Of a stretch of DNA of 64,000 nt, positions 45,468 to 56,376 are shown one piece after another. The notes under the pieces are model-generated. The model saw only the letters and a list, made by a program, of their open reading frames with translations. It had not been told where the DNA came from and did not search any database. Position numbers and translations under genes: made by a program. Every line of letters begins with the position of its first letter. Within the stretch, counting starts at the first letter, position 1. Origin of the DNA: a bacterium (lineage in GTDB: Bacteria > SAR324 > XYD2-FULL-50-16); assembly GCA_018829445.1 (NCBI GenBank), contig JAHJTV010000029.1, positions 48,933 to 112,932 on the forward strand, given 5' to 3'.

Positions 45468-47960
45468 ATGAGAATTTTTAGACTACTTCAATATATTTTC
45501 CCCATTTTTATTGCTGTCGGATTATCGGCCGGCACTGTGAGGGTTGAATCCCTGATGCAAAACAACAACATAAGTAGGGAGCTGGATTACTATGAAGATG
45601 TTGGTGGTGCATTAACAATAAAGGATATACAGGAAGCAAAGGATATTAAATGGGTAGACAACCCAAATGATTATATCAACTTTGGCTACAGTTCTTCTGC
45701 CTTCTGGCTTAAATTTGAGTTGGACAACCTGTCTGAATCTTCCCGTCGGATATACCTGGAACTTGATTTCTCCAGTGGTGATTTTGTTGATCTGTACATT
45801 GTCAAGAAGGATGGGACAGTCGAAGTCAGAGAGACTGGTGACCAATTACCTTTTCATAACCGTCAGATTAAAGACAGGAATTTTGTCTTTGTTCTGGATC
45901 TTGATCCCGCAATTAACACTTATTACCTGAGAGTCAAATCAACATCATCCCTGCGTTTTCATGTGCTGGTTATATCTCCCGATGCCTTCATGGAAAGAAT
46001 CAATCGTGATGTTTCCATCATCTGGCTTTATTACGGTTGTATGCTGCTGGTGATGATCCATTCCTTTTTTAACTTTATTATAACCAAAGAAAAAGCCTAT
46101 CTCTATTTCGCCTGTTTTTGTCTCATCTTCTTTATTGAGGAGATGGTTTTTATGGGATACGCGTTTCAGTATTTATGGCCGAATTCCGTATGGCTCGCCA
46201 ACAATGCTATTTTGTACACGCTTTGTATCACGATGATACTATACAATTTGTTTTTATTATCGTATCTGGACGCCAGGAACAAATATCCACGAATTAACCG
46301 GTTGGCGCTTGCAATCGGTATTATTCCGGGTTTAATCTATCTTCCATTGACAGCGTTTATCAGCTTTCAAACCGCGCTTTCCGTGATTCTTCCGAATATT
46401 ATAATTGTGGCGGTTATCCAGATAATGATTATTGTATATGCTTTGATCAAAGGAGACCGAACCGCGATTTACCTGGTGATCGGTACCTGTTTTACAACCA
46501 TAGCCGTACCCATATCAATTCTGACGTATGCCAATGTTTTCCCCTTGAATCCTCTCACCAAATGGATACTTCAATTAGCCTTTACATTGCAGATGTTGTC
46601 CTCCTCCCTTGGGCTTGCAGCCAAAATCAACACCATGAAAAACGCCCTAAAATCCTCAGAATCAAAGCTGGCTGCGACAAATCTTGAGCTGAAAACAACC
46701 AATCAAAAAATGATCCTGCAGAATCAGGAGCTTTTATCTACCCATGAAGCTTTGGAACATAGCGAAGAGCGGTTTCGAACCATCATTGAGCAGGCTCCCC
46801 TCAGCATTGAAGTCTTCGATTTGGAAGGATTTTTGGTTCAAACAAATCCTGCCCGTGCAAAGTTGTGGGACGGATTATTAACCAACGCTAATGGGCGCTT
46901 TAATATTCTTACCGATGAGAGGGTGACGGAGTGGGCAATCAAAGATTCCATAAGCAGGGTTTTTCAGGGGAGAAACCCGATCATGGAAGAATGGAGCTAT
47001 CAACCCCCGGGAAACCATCATGAACGAGATACAAAATATCTGCGTACCAGCATTTATCCGGTTCGATCAACAAAGGACAATCTTACCAACATCGTGGTCA
47101 TCCATGAAGATATTACCGAGAAAAAAATAACTGAAAAGATGATGATCCAAACGGATAAAATGATAAACCTGGGTGGACTCATTGCCGGCATTGCCCATGA
47201 AATCAACAACCCGTTGGCGGCTGTTATCCAGAATATTCAGGTGGCGCTAAACCGGATCACAACAAACCTGCCTGCCAATGAGAAAGTGGCGGCACGCATC
47301 GGCATCAGTCTCGCTGCCGTAAAACAATACCTGGAAGAGAGAAATGTCCCCGGGATTCTTAAAAAAGTGGCCTCTGCCGGTGAACGCGCGGCACAGATCA
47401 TCATCAATATGCTTTCCTTCAGTCGTAAAAGTGATTCGAAACTGGCTCTCAACAGCATTGTAGATCTGCTGGAAACCACTATTACCCTGTCTGAAAACGA
47501 TTATGATTTAAGGAAAAAATATGATTTTAAAAAAATAGAGATTATTCGTGATTATGATCCTTCTCTTTCCGGCGTTATGTGTCAAGCCAGCATGATCCAG
47601 CAGGTTTTTCTCAATATTCTTAAAAATGGTGCCCAGGCCATGGCCAAAGCAATACAAGAGACGGGGCGTTCTCCCCGATTCAGATTAACAGTGAAGCCCG
47701 AGCCGTCATCGGTTCGAATTGAAATCGAAGACAATGGTCCCGGAATGGACGAAGAAACCTGCAGTCAGATCTTTAACCCGTTTTTTACGACAAAGTCAGC
47801 TGAAGAGGGAACCGGGATCGGGTTGCATGTCTCCCGTTTTATTATTGTTGATGCCCACAAAGGGACGATTGACGTCAATTCCACTCCCGGAAAAGGGAGC
47901 ACATTCATTATCCGCCTGCCAATAGTCACTATATCCAACGATACGCCTCCTACCCTGTAG
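45468..47960 (+). CDS. 7TMR-DISM sensor histidine kinase with PAS domain
   Basis: An ~830-residue membrane sensor. After a signal peptide, residues about 25-175 form a periplasmic beta-sandwich (7TMR-DISMED2 type: FGYSSSAFWLKFEL, YYLRVKSTSS). Seven membrane segments follow (about 180-385), then a coiled coil, a PAS domain (SEERFRTIIEQAPLSIEVFD) and the kinase core. The phospho-accepting His is in LIAGIAHEINNPLAA (about 576); the ATPase has NILKNGAQAM, DNGPGMDEE and GTGIGLHVSR. No receiver domain is fused and no response regulator is adjacent. ATG at 45468 is chosen over a TTG four codons upstream. Confidence 0.88.
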   Translation: MRIFRLLQYIFPIFIAVGLSAGTVRVESLMQNNNISRELDYYEDVGGALTIKDIQEAKDIKWVDNPNDYINFGYSSSAFWLKFELDNLSESSRRIYLELDFSSGDFVDLYIVKKDGTVEVRETGDQLPFHNRQIKDRNFVFVLDLDPAINTYYLRVKSTSSLRFHVLVISPDAFMERINRDVSIIWLYYGCMLLVMIHSFFNFIITKEKAYLYFACFCLIFFIEEMVFMGYAFQYLWPNSVWLANNAILYTLCITMILYNLFLLSYLDARNKYPRINRLALAIGIIPGLIYLPLTAFISFQTALSVILPNIIIVAVIQIMIIVYALIKGDRTAIYLVIGTCFTTIAVPISILTYANVFPLNPLTKWILQLAFTLQMLSSSLGLAAKINTMKNALKSSESKLAATNLELKTTNQKMILQNQELLSTHEALEHSEERFRTIIEQAPLSIEVFDLEGFLVQTNPARAKLWDGLLTNANGRFNILTDERVTEWAIKDSISRVFQGRNPIMEEWSYQPPGNHHERDTKYLRTSIYPVRSTKDNLTNIVVIHEDITEKKITEKMMIQTDKMINLGGLIAGIAHEINNPLAAVIQNIQVALNRITTNLPANEKVAARIGISLAAVKQYLEERNVPGILKKVASAGERAAQIIINMLSFSRKSDSKLALNSIVDLLETTITLSENDYDLRKKYDFKKIEIIRDYDPSLSGVMCQASMIQQVFLNILKNGAQAMAKAIQETGRSPRFRLTVKPEPSSVRIEIEDNGPGMDEETCSQIFNPFFTTKSAEEGTGIGLHVSRFIIVDAHKGTIDVNSTPGKGSTFIIRLPIVTISNDTPPTL

Positions 47961-48187
47961 AATATTCTCCCGGACACATTCAAACCCTATAAAGAAAATT
48001 GTGTCTCGATAGCGAATCTTATAAGAGTGCAAATGAAGATTTTGCGAAAAAGATTTTCATCGATAAACGATCCGGAGGGGGTGGTTTGTTGCCGGCTTTC
48101 TTCCGATCCTACACAAATTGGAAAAGGAGGTCTTATTTTGTCATTAAAAGACCAGACCGTTTATTGCCTGGCCCCTTCATGCAGAAC

Positions 48188-50725
48188 CTAATAACCGTTT
48201 ATTTCATACTTCTTAAGGATTACTCTGTCATCTCCAGATAGAATGGTTCCTGCGTCAATAAGATTGCCGTGTCCCTGATATTTACCTATATTGGGGGTGT
48301 AGAGACATGTTTCACCAAATTCACATAGCCCATTGTCATTGCCAATATCATCGTCCAGGATTTCAACAGCATTGTGAGCAGCTAAGGAGGTGCTTGCATC
48401 AGACCAGGTATGCTCAAACCAATCACTTGTACTAGATGTAGGCAAGGAGAGGACATTCCGGATTTGGTCATCTGTTGCGAGAAGCTCCCAATTGCTGCCA
48501 GTAACAAATGAAGCAGATAGATCTATACCGGTAGTTAAGGTCGCATCCGATGATCCATTATTGACGCAGGTAATATCGTCCAGTCCGGGATTGGTTCCAC
48601 CACCACCAGTTGTATCCCAGCTACAATTTTCTGAATCATTATTTCCTACCCTTATCTCTCCCGTGAACATGTTATTGTCTGTGTCTCGAAAATATATACC
48701 AAATCCTGTCAGTGTTTCAAAACCGGCTCTCTGAGGATTGTTGCTAGACGTTATATTGTTTGCTGAGTTGTTATCATTGTCACTTTCAGAAAAGTAAATG
48801 CCATTGTATCCATTCCTGGTAATAATACCGCTCAGTATATTGTTAGATGCAAAAAGGTTAAGATCTATTCCGTAATAATAGTTGCTTGCTGAAACATTGT
48901 TTATAATATTATCTTTCCCAAGGAAAATCTGTACTATATATGTACCCCCGCTGGGGGTATCGCCATAGTAGCGGGCTGAAACACTACTGACAGTGTTATT
49001 AGAACTTTGGTTCAAATTAATACATACCTTGTCGCGGCATGTTATGCTTTCCAAAATGTTATTTTCCGATGATGTGAAAAGTGAAATACTAACTCCGTCA
49101 TAGTTGTCAGATATGATATCCGTCAGCCTATTATTAGAGGAGGTACTGAGTGCAATACCCATTTCGTTTCTATATGTGGTTATAGCTTTTAAGACATTGT
49201 TGTTTGAATTGCTGGTCAGATTGATGCCTTTTTTGTTTTCATTGGCAGCTATATCTTGCAAGGTATTATTCTCAGAGGTTTCCAGCTTAATACCACTACC
49301 ACTGGTAGCAGTTGAATTATTACTGACAGTGCTGTTCTTTACGGTATTGTTATTTGAGGTTAATAGAAACAAACCGTTTTCCGAATTGCCGAAAGCCGAA
49401 AGTTCATCCAGAGTATTATAGTCGGAGTTTTCAAGCTGAAGTCCTATCGCGCTGTACGCGGTGGAGACTCCTGTCAGATAGTTACAATTTGAGTTATTCA
49501 AATAGATGTTGATTAAATCCGATTTGGTTACTGTAAAATTGTTTAGTGTTGAAAATTTTGTGCCAGTAAGTTTTACACCATAATCATTTTCGGAGGAATT
49601 GATCGTCCCTTCCACCCAGATGAAAGACCTGGAACCGGCTGAAATAATTCCATCGTCCGCGCTAGCATCAATAAAAATGCCGGGTTTTATCACCAGCGCA
49701 GTTTTATCAGCCCCGATTGTGTATGCGGCATTCGGATTTATAGTGACCACGTGCACATCACCAACCCCCATATCTGATCCATCACTTCCGTCATTATTCA
49801 GGACCAGGGAATTGGACCACCATGTTGATGAGATGCTGACTGCAAGTGTTCTATCATTGAAGGTAATGACACTTGAAATGACTTTCCATTGCACGGTTGA
49901 AAAATCGATGAGGTCTGCAACACCTTTATTTTCTTTAAACCCGGTGGATATCATCCGAACCGGGTCGGTACCGTCATCGCAAGTCCACTGAAAAACACCC
50001 AGTGTGTCGGTTCCCGAAAGTCCCGTACAGGATGATTTACCGGTTACCTCAACACTTCTCATTACTCCACCATGAATACAGCTTGTGTCTGTGGCAGCAT
50101 CACAGGGTGTATCTGTGGCATCGAAGCTGTTAGTACCGTCATCTTTTACATAGTCGTTCAGATTAACACCGTTATTGGGATAAAGGGTTTGTAGGGTTGA
50201 ATTGGGTATCATCACTGTCAATGTGGAATTGCCGGCAGCAATTGATGTACTTGGGTCTGTGCTACCAATACTTACGGCACCGGTCTTTAGGCCCATTACC
50301 AGCCCTTTGGTGTCAGAGTTATTGCTGATGGATGCCGTTTCTTCAGATGATGAAGACCACGTTACTGATTCCGTAATATCTTTTATGCTGTTGTCCGAAT
50401 ATGTTCCCAATGCAGCTAATTGTGCTGTTCCGTTTATTCCAACGCCTGCATTGGCCGGGATTATTTTAATGGAGACCAGAGTTGCTGTGGTATTGGTATC
50501 AGTCGTATCGACACCGTCTGTTGTACCGTCGTCTGTTGTGTCATCACCATCTGTTGTGCCATCGTCTGTTGTATCGTCCCCACCTATCGTGTCACCACTA
50601 TCAGTTTCACTACTGCTATTGTTGCTGGAGTCTCCTCCCCCATTTCCGCATCCTGCAAAAACAAGCATGAGTATTAGGATTATTGAAACGATGGTAACAG
50701 TAAAAAAACAATTGCTGTATTTCAT
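48188..50725 (-). CDS. Lipoprotein with Ig-like (Big_2) domain and NosD-like beta-helix
   Basis: About 845 residues, exported. The N-terminus has a hydrophobic stretch and lipobox VFAGC. A linker rich in Gly, Asp, Thr and Ser contains the repeats DDTTDDGTTDG (coded about 50506-50585). A Big_2-like domain follows (VSIKIIPANAGVGINGTAQL, VTWSSSSEETASISN). The larger part is a parallel beta-helix with many short units of the form N-N-x-hydrophobic (NSDYNTLDELSAFG, SNNNTVKNSTVSNNS, SNNRLTDIISDN), as in NosD/periplasmic copper-binding and CASH-domain proteins. The SD GGGGA overlaps an earlier ATG, so MKYSN at 50725 is taken as start. Probably surface-exposed; ligand unknown. Confidence 0.82.
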   Translation of the reverse strand: MKYSNCFFTVTIVSIILILMLVFAGCGNGGGDSSNNSSSETDSGDTIGGDDTTDDGTTDGDDTTDDGTTDGVDTTDTNTTATLVSIKIIPANAGVGINGTAQLAALGTYSDNSIKDITESVTWSSSSEETASISNNSDTKGLVMGLKTGAVSIGSTDPSTSIAAGNSTLTVMIPNSTLQTLYPNNGVNLNDYVKDDGTNSFDATDTPCDAATDTSCIHGGVMRSVEVTGKSSCTGLSGTDTLGVFQWTCDDGTDPVRMISTGFKENKGVADLIDFSTVQWKVISSVITFNDRTLAVSISSTWWSNSLVLNNDGSDGSDMGVGDVHVVTINPNAAYTIGADKTALVIKPGIFIDASADDGIISAGSRSFIWVEGTINSSENDYGVKLTGTKFSTLNNFTVTKSDLINIYLNNSNCNYLTGVSTAYSAIGLQLENSDYNTLDELSAFGNSENGLFLLTSNNNTVKNSTVSNNSTATSGSGIKLETSENNTLQDIAANENKKGINLTSNSNNNVLKAITTYRNEMGIALSTSSNNRLTDIISDNYDGVSISLFTSSENNILESITCRDKVCINLNQSSNNTVSSVSARYYGDTPSGGTYIVQIFLGKDNIINNVSASNYYYGIDLNLFASNNILSGIITRNGYNGIYFSESDNDNNSANNITSSNNPQRAGFETLTGFGIYFRDTDNNMFTGEIRVGNNDSENCSWDTTGGGGTNPGLDDITCVNNGSSDATLTTGIDLSASFVTGSNWELLATDDQIRNVLSLPTSSTSDWFEHTWSDASTSLAAHNAVEILDDDIGNDNGLCEFGETCLYTPNIGKYQGHGNLIDAGTILSGDDRVILKKYEINGY

Positions 50726-51328
50726 AAGATTCCCCATTTATTGATAAAACCGATTTTCCGCATAACTCAATTCAATCCCTGGTAAATTGAATTAGCATTC
50801 TTCGACTGATCCGCTTTGGAAAATGAATCTTTCCCATTTGAAACAGGTACTGTTTTTCAGCATTGTCCGGTTAGAAATTTGCATCTGCTCGTAGGTTGGG
50901 CTACTTGTTGCCCGACATTGCTTTCTATTGATGGGCAACGAGTAGCCCATCCTACTTTTTCTAAATAAAAAATAGCTAAAGTTAAAGTAATGGCGTCTTT
51001 ATACATTCCATTTTTTTGAAAGCTGTTTCTCGTTATTGTTGCAATAACCTAACCGGACATTGCTGACTGTTTTTAAAAAGTGTTACAAACAGGATTCAGG
51101 GTTTAGTCAAAATCTTATCACGCAAAAACGGTTTATAAACAAGAGAAATACGCTGGCAAAAACTGGCAAAATCAGGCTAGTTGTTTGAATAGATGGAGGG
51201 AACATTGGTTTGAAGTGGCGTCTTTTACAAAAAAAGCTTAAAGGAATGAACTTGGACAATCATCACCATTTTGCATCAGGAATACAAACGTTTATTATGT
51301 TTGATCACCTGTGAAGAGATGTGCTTTT
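50726..51328. other. Intergenic region with palindromic repeat
   Basis: About 600 bases between two minus-strand genes. It holds the palindrome at 50891-50955; no gene recognised in the remainder. Confidence 0.4.
50891..50955. repeat. Long hairpin-forming repeat (GTAGGTTGGGCTAC type)
   Basis: The arms GTAGGTTGGGCTACTTGTTG plus CCC and GGGCAACGAGTAGCCCATCC plus TAC are inverted copies over 23 bp with two mismatches, around a 19-base loop, and a run of five T follows. The form (palindromic GTAGGnTGGGC, intergenic) is that of dispersed small repeats known in many bacteria; it could also terminate transcription. Confidence 0.7.
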
Positions 51329-54300
51329 TTATGATAACTCAGAAAGTAACTCTTGCAGCTGTTCTCTTTGGGGGAAAGGGATAGAGCAGTTAGCCAGTAC
51401 ATAATAAACCGTATTGATTACCGGACCCAGACGAGGTCTTTGGGGGCATGTTTTGAGGTCAAGATATTTATCCAGTGTTCGTGCGCGTTCCCATCCATTT
51501 GGATCACTGTCAACCTTCCAGAAAGTGGATGCCTTTGCCAATTCAGTTTTTGAAGTGCCCGTTGAATCGATCCAATACCCGATAACCAGTTTCATAATAT
51601 TGACTGTCTTTTGTCGAGGTGAAACCGGATTATTTTGAGATTCCAACGATGCACTTATTTTTTCCAGGGCACTATCAATGGTTTTCAGGTCTTCAACTAA
51701 TTCAGGTTGTTCTGACAATGAATACGGAGTGATTCGGCTGAGTGATGCTTCCAGGTGTTGAATTCTGATCCTGTTTTGGTTCAGCTCCTTGATGGCGAAC
51801 AGACTGTTTTGAATCTTATCGTCTTGGGCTCCGCGTTTTGTCGCATTAGATTCCTGTCGCAGAATCAGGACAAACAGCTGTTCCTCTTCCAGATCGAGAG
51901 GGGTAATTAAAACATCAACCGTTTTTGTCTTCCGGTCTGAACAGCACAAAAGCATTTGATGATAATTCTTATTCTCTCCTGCCAACAATTTGTCTCCGGA
52001 GAGATCATTTATGAGCTCTTGAAGGCTTTGGTTATCATTTTCCTTAAAAAAAGTGAGATAAGACTGGCCCAAAAGTTCATTGGGAGAATATTCCGTTATT
52101 TCTAAAAAGGAGTGATTGTAAAAACTAACCAGGTTTTCCTCATTAACCGCAATCATGGGATCAGGAACCGTGTCCAGTATGTCGGAAAGTTTTTGATGCA
52201 GCATCAATAGATGTTGCTCATTTTGTTTTCTCTTTTTTAACTCCTCTTTTAGTTTCAGGTTTTGAGCCAGTGTTTCAAAAGCCTTTTTAATGACCAATTG
52301 CGAGCGAACCCTGGCAATCAATTCATCTTTGGAAAAAGGTTTGGTCAGATAGTCATTAGCGCCTGACTCAAAACCTTCCACCAGATCACTGACCCGGTTT
52401 TTAGCCGTCAACATGATAATGGGAAGCTCTGAGGAAGAGTACCTTTCCCTGAGAAAACGACAAACCTCATATCCCGTCATTTCAGGCATCATGATATCAA
52501 GTAAAACCATATCCGGTTTGGGACCATTTGTTATCCGTTCAACCAATCTTTTCCCGCTGGGGATCAAGTCAAAACTGATTTGTTCCAATGCCAGAAAATT
52601 GGCAGCTACCTGCAGATTTACCGGTTCATCATCGACAACCCAAACCTGTTTTATATTTTGAAACGTGTCTGAATCAATTCTTATTTGGGAGTTTAAAGAA
52701 ATTGGTTGATTCCATGAACTGCTATATGTTTGTGCGATCTCTTCATATTCTTCTGTTTTGGAATCATTTGGCAGGTCTGTTTCTTCTTCAGCCAGGGGGA
52801 GTGTAAAAGTGAAGGTTGATCCCTTGCCAAGCTGAGACTCAACCCAGATTTTCCCTTGATGCAGTTTCACCAGCTTTTTAGTGATACTGAGCCCCAGTCC
52901 CGTTCCTTCGGAGGTTCTGGCTCCCGCATGTTGGTGCTGCTCGAATGATTTGAAAATGAGTTCAAAGCGATCCTCCGGAATACCAGCTCCGGTATCAGAG
53001 ACAGAAACTTCAAGGTGACCTTTTTTCTGCCTGGCGGAGACGGTTATTTTCCCCTGACTTGTGAATTTGACGGCATTTCCAATTAAGTTGTAAAAAATCT
53101 GTTGCAGTCTGTTTTCGTCACCAAAGGCACGATGCAAATTTGTTGGTATTTTATTGATTAGTGCCAGATCTTTTCCCAAAGTCAATTGTTGGGAAATATT
53201 CAGGACCGTATCCACAATAGAGCGAATATCAACCGCTTTTCTTTTTAAAACCAGGTCACTATTTTCAAGTTTTGAATAGTCCAGAATATCATTGATTAAT
53301 CCGGATAATCGTTTTGCGGATGAAACAACCATAAACAGATTTTGAGATACTTTGTCGGAAAGTTTTCCCGCCACTCCTTTTAGCAACGATTCGGTAATTC
53401 CAACGATTCCATTTAAAGGGGTTCGTAACTCGTGGGAGGTGTTAGCCAGGAATTCATCTTTTAATTGGTCCAGGTTTTTGAGCGCAATGTTTTTTTCCTT
53501 AAGCTCTCCCGTCATTTTTTCAACAGCCGATAACGCATTTGAAAATCTTTGGGAAATCAGCACGGATTGTATAATTATAAAAACTAATACACCCCAGTTT
53601 GATAATTCAGGGGATTGAACCACATTGCTAAAGACCAAAACGTCATAAAAAAACGAACACACCAAAACAACAAATCCAAATAAAAAAAGCTTTGCACTAT
53701 CATCTTTTCGTTTGATTATTTTATATAGAATTTGAATACAATATAGACAATATCCCAGGGTAATGAGGTAACTAAAATTTAGGAAATATGTATTGATTGA
53801 ATTGGGTAAGAACAGGAAAAAAGAAACAGATAAAACTATGGTATATTGGAGGATCCGAATAGTGGTTGCAGAAACTGCATTCGGAAAAAGGTAATAGCTA
53901 TATTTACCAAACCATAGAATGGTTAAACAATAAACAATATAGGACATCCTGGTGAGGTAATCCTGATTCATCCAAAAAATAAATGTTTCAGAAAGCGTAT
54001 CGTTATTATATATGACTCTTAATGCAACAAAAAAGCAAAACAGTCCAAAATAAAGCGTTGATCTGCTGTCCCCTCTTAAGGCAAAAAGAATAAAGTGATA
54101 CAAAGCCATCATCAAAATCGCACCAAATAACAGCAATTCAATGGCCGATTTATTCCCTTCAATTTCTTTGAGATGTTTTGGTGTTCCCAAATAGATCTTA
54201 TCCCAAAATTTACCTTTTACTTTGAACTGGGATGATACCTGAAGAGCGATCTGATAAATGCCCTGGTGGTTATTAAAATATGCAGTTTGGTTCGGTTTTA

Positions 54301-54799
54301 TGACGGTTTTTTCTGCAGAGTTCACCTCAGTGACGCCGTTTTGAATCAGCATTTGATCATTCAGCCAAAGCGTGAAGGGTATTCTGGACGTTTTAATCTT
54401 TAATCCCAAAATAACCGGTTTTTCTGGCAGTATAGCCTTAAGCGCGTAGGTGGTATTTTTAATTGGTTGCGTGTTATGTAGGCTGGCAGGTGGCTCCCAG
54501 CTACCATTTTCATCCAGAAGCCCTTCTGCAACCGGGGCTGGAACTGTTTGAAAATCTTCAGGTACTAATAACTCCCCGGGGAATGCTTCCCAGTTTCCAT
54601 TCAGGGAAATCGGGCCATTTTTTTCAAAATCCCAGCTGGATAAGTCCAAAACTCCATTTTTTGAAAGAGGACTCGGTAGATTTGTTTCCTGACACCCAAA
54701 AAGAAAAATTGTAGCCAAGGCACATAACCAGAACAGGAGTCCCCGCCTTGATAAGTCAATTATAGCTACATTTGCGTTTCCGGTCCGTTTTTGATTCAA
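51329..54799 (-). CDS. Hybrid 7TMR-DISM sensor kinase with receiver and PAS domains
   Basis: A 1156-residue membrane sensor. It starts with TTG and has a hydrophobic signal with lipobox-like FLFGCQ. Residues about 50-200 are periplasmic ([12 protein letters not shown]), then seven membrane segments (about 215-420). The kinase core has [12 protein letters not shown] (His about 456), a [19 protein letters not shown] segment and [14 protein letters not shown] receiver domain follows with Asp in [10 protein letters not shown] (about 767) and the KPFSKDEL lysine, then a PAS domain (about 885-960). The last ~100 residues ([33 protein letters not shown]) form a separate conserved-looking domain of unknown function. 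No separate regulator gene is adjacent. Confidence 0.88.
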   Translation of the reverse strand: MNQKRTGNANVAIIDLSRRGLLFWLCALATIFLFGCQETNLPSPLSKNGVLDLSSWDFEKNGPISLNGNWEAFPGELLVPEDFQTVPAPVAEGLLDENGSWEPPASLHNTQPIKNTTYALKAILPEKPVILGLKIKTSRIPFTLWLNDQMLIQNGVTEVNSAEKTVIKPNQTAYFNNHQGIYQIALQVSSQFKVKGKFWDKIYLGTPKHLKEIEGNKSAIELLLFGAILMMALYHFILFALRGDSRSTLYFGLFCFFVALRVIYNNDTLSETFIFWMNQDYLTRMSYIVYCLTILWFGKYSYYLFPNAVSATTIRILQYTIVLSVSFFLFLPNSINTYFLNFSYLITLGYCLYCIQILYKIIKRKDDSAKLFLFGFVVLVCSFFYDVLVFSNVVQSPELSNWGVLVFIIIQSVLISQRFSNALSAVEKMTGELKEKNIALKNLDQLKDEFLANTSHELRTPLNGIVGITESLLKGVAGKLSDKVSQNLFMVVSSAKRLSGLINDILDYSKLENSDLVLKRKAVDIRSIVDTVLNISQQLTLGKDLALINKIPTNLHRAFGDENRLQQIFYNLIGNAVKFTSQGKITVSARQKKGHLEVSVSDTGAGIPEDRFELIFKSFEQHQHAGARTSEGTGLGLSITKKLVKLHQGKIWVESQLGKGSTFTFTLPLAEEETDLPNDSKTEEYEEIAQTYSSSWNQPISLNSQIRIDSDTFQNIKQVWVVDDEPVNLQVAANFLALEQISFDLIPSGKRLVERITNGPKPDMVLLDIMMPEMTGYEVCRFLRERYSSSELPIIMLTAKNRVSDLVEGFESGANDYLTKPFSKDELIARVRSQLVIKKAFETLAQNLKLKEELKKRKQNEQHLLMLHQKLSDILDTVPDPMIAVNEENLVSFYNHSFLEITEYSPNELLGQSYLTFFKENDNQSLQELINDLSGDKLLAGENKNYHQMLLCCSDRKTKTVDVLITPLDLEEEQLFVLILRQESNATKRGAQDDKIQNSLFAIKELNQNRIRIQHLEASLSRITPYSLSEQPELVEDLKTIDSALEKISASLESQNNPVSPRQKTVNIMKLVIGYWIDSTGTSKTELAKASTFWKVDSDPNGWERARTLDKYLDLKTCPQRPRLGPVINTVYYVLANCSIPFPQREQLQELLSELS

Positions 54800-55206
54800 A
54801 ATTTCAGTCCTTAAAATCTATTTTGAGCTGGAATCACTTAAGGGAGGATATTGCACTTGGAATTATAACCTGATTTTTAAAAAAATCTATTTCATCACCT
54901 TTAATGCATTGAGTCCAGTTGTCGCTGTGGGATTACCCTATAAAGAAGTATTTTCCTGCTATTACGCAAGATATCCTCAAGAAGAATTTTTAAATGGTGA
55001 GAAGGCAGTACTATTTATTGTGTGAATTAGGGATGTGGGTTAAAAAAAGGCACTTCTCCTATAAGAGTGGATTATTCGCCAAAACAATCTCTCAAAGGAA
55101 AAACAAGAATCACCGAAAAAAGAAAAAACGAGGCATGGCGCCTATCTTTTGATGCCCCTGCGTTTTTAAAAAATTTATCTTTTTTACAGGAAAACTTCCA
55201 GTAATA
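54800..55206. other. Intergenic region
   Basis: About 400 bases between two minus-strand genes; contains the hairpin at 55123-55167 downstream of the TetR gene. No gene seen. Confidence 0.35.
55123..55167 (-). terminator. Hairpin downstream of the tetR-like gene
   Basis: AAAAAACG and CGTTTTT form the outer stem and GGCA / TGCC an inner one, with an internal bulge. On the minus strand it lies about 40 bases after the TetR stop and ends in T residues, as a Rho-independent terminator would. Confidence 0.45.
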
Positions 55207-55884
55207 CTAATCAGTGGGCGTTGTGACGTCCAGTGCCTTCAAAATAAATTCGGTGAGGGATTCTTCAAAACGGCGAAAGGTGCAATGATTTTTGAAATTC
55301 CAACTTCGCAGGGGGTGAATAAGCAGGAGGTGAGATATATAATTGGCGGTCAGTTTGACATCATCGGTTTTAAAGTATCCCTCTTTTACTCCTTTCTCTA
55401 TTACCTGTTCCATCAACGCTATGTTGTTGCTTTCCTCCGCCAAAATAATCTTCAGAAAATCATCTTGCATGTGTCTGGTTTCCGTTAACAACGTTAACAT
55501 CTCATTGTTAATGCGATATATGCCCTCCAGGACGTTTTTAATGATGGTCTTTAGCATATAAATGGGATTTTCACCTTTCAAGGTGTCTTCATCGATTTTC
55601 CCATTTTCATCCAGGTATGGTTTATACCAATCGTGAATTTCATGCATCATCTGCTGGAAAAAAAGATAGAAGATATCATCTTTTGAAGAGATGTACTTGT
55701 AGAGATAGGAAAGATTGATCCCCGAGGCCTTGGCGATATCCCTCAACGTGGTACGATGATATCCCTTCAGGGAAAACAGTTCACCCGCAGCTTTGACAAT
55801 CTGTTCATGTTTTTTTGCCACCAGATTTTTGTTTTTCACCTGCGAAAACTGTTTTTTAGTCGACGACCGTTGCTTCTCTTGCAT
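55207..55884 (-). CDS. TetR-family regulator
   Basis: About 225 residues. The N-terminal HTH reads HEQIVKAAGELFSLKGYHRTTLRDIAKASGINLS... with KYISSKDDIFYLFF after it, the TetR pattern. The rest is the helical ligand and dimer domain. The ATG at 55884 is preferred to an upstream TTG. The gene is divergent from the thiolase operon, and a matching palindrome lies near both genes, so it probably represses that operon and itself, releasing in the presence of an acyl-CoA or acid. Confidence 0.88.
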   Translation of the reverse strand: MQEKQRSSTKKQFSQVKNKNLVAKKHEQIVKAAGELFSLKGYHRTTLRDIAKASGINLSYLYKYISSKDDIFYLFFQQMMHEIHDWYKPYLDENGKIDEDTLKGENPIYMLKTIIKNVLEGIYRINNEMLTLLTETRHMQDDFLKIILAEESNNIALMEQVIEKGVKEGYFKTDDVKLTANYISHLLLIHPLRSWNFKNHCTFRRFEESLTEFILKALDVTTPTD

Positions 55885-55943
55885 GGGATCGGATGCTATT
55901 ATCAATAATAGTCTTTATTAAATTTGTTGATCCTTATAAGTAA

Positions 55944-55956
55944 AGAACAATGTTCT
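55944..55956. promoter_or_regulatory. Candidate TetR operator 1
   Basis: AGAACAATGTTCT is a 13-bp palindrome around a central A, 60 bp upstream of the TetR ATG at 55884. Confidence 0.5.
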
Positions 55957-56143
55957 CTGTTATGGAAAATTATTCTTAGAATTACTTTATTGTTATGTCA
56001 AGAATTTTTTGATTCAAAAAGAACATCGAAATTCTTATAATTGCTGCAATTTTAGGGATATATATTCTTAATTAAGTAATGCACAGCAAAAACAAAAATA
56101 AAGTCTTGACGAAATCATACATTTATTAGAAAGCTCAAAATCT

Positions 56144-56156
56144 AGAACAATGTTTT
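56144..56156. promoter_or_regulatory. Candidate TetR operator 2
   Basis: AGAACAATGTTTT repeats the first site with one change, exactly 200 bp to the right and on the thiolase side of the region. Confidence 0.48.
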
Positions 56157-56376
56157 CCTTTTTTTTAAAACCGGGTTCCCTGTTTTCTATTACAGAATTT
56201 CAGCTCTGTTGAAACTTTTGCTCACAGCTGAGATCCAATATAAAAAAGCGTTTAACAGTCAAACCTGAAGGTTGGAAATTCGGTGCAAATTGATCATTCT
56301 GTTCCCTACGAAGGAGCAAACAAAGACCGCGATTTTTAAACCAGTATCTTCATATGGTTATAAAGGAGAAGAAACC

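Larger units (their letters stand above)
55885..56376. other. Divergent control region of tetR-like gene and thiolase operon
   Basis: About 490 AT-rich bases with two AGAACAATGTT-type sites, listed separately. A TTGACG at 56106-56111 could be a -35 element, but no convincing -10 follows at normal spacing. Confidence 0.4.

Noticed and set aside
50202..50744. 180-codon plus-strand frame opposite the lipoprotein gene
   Set aside because: Antisense shadow produced by the repetitive Thr/Asp linker and signal region of the lipoprotein.
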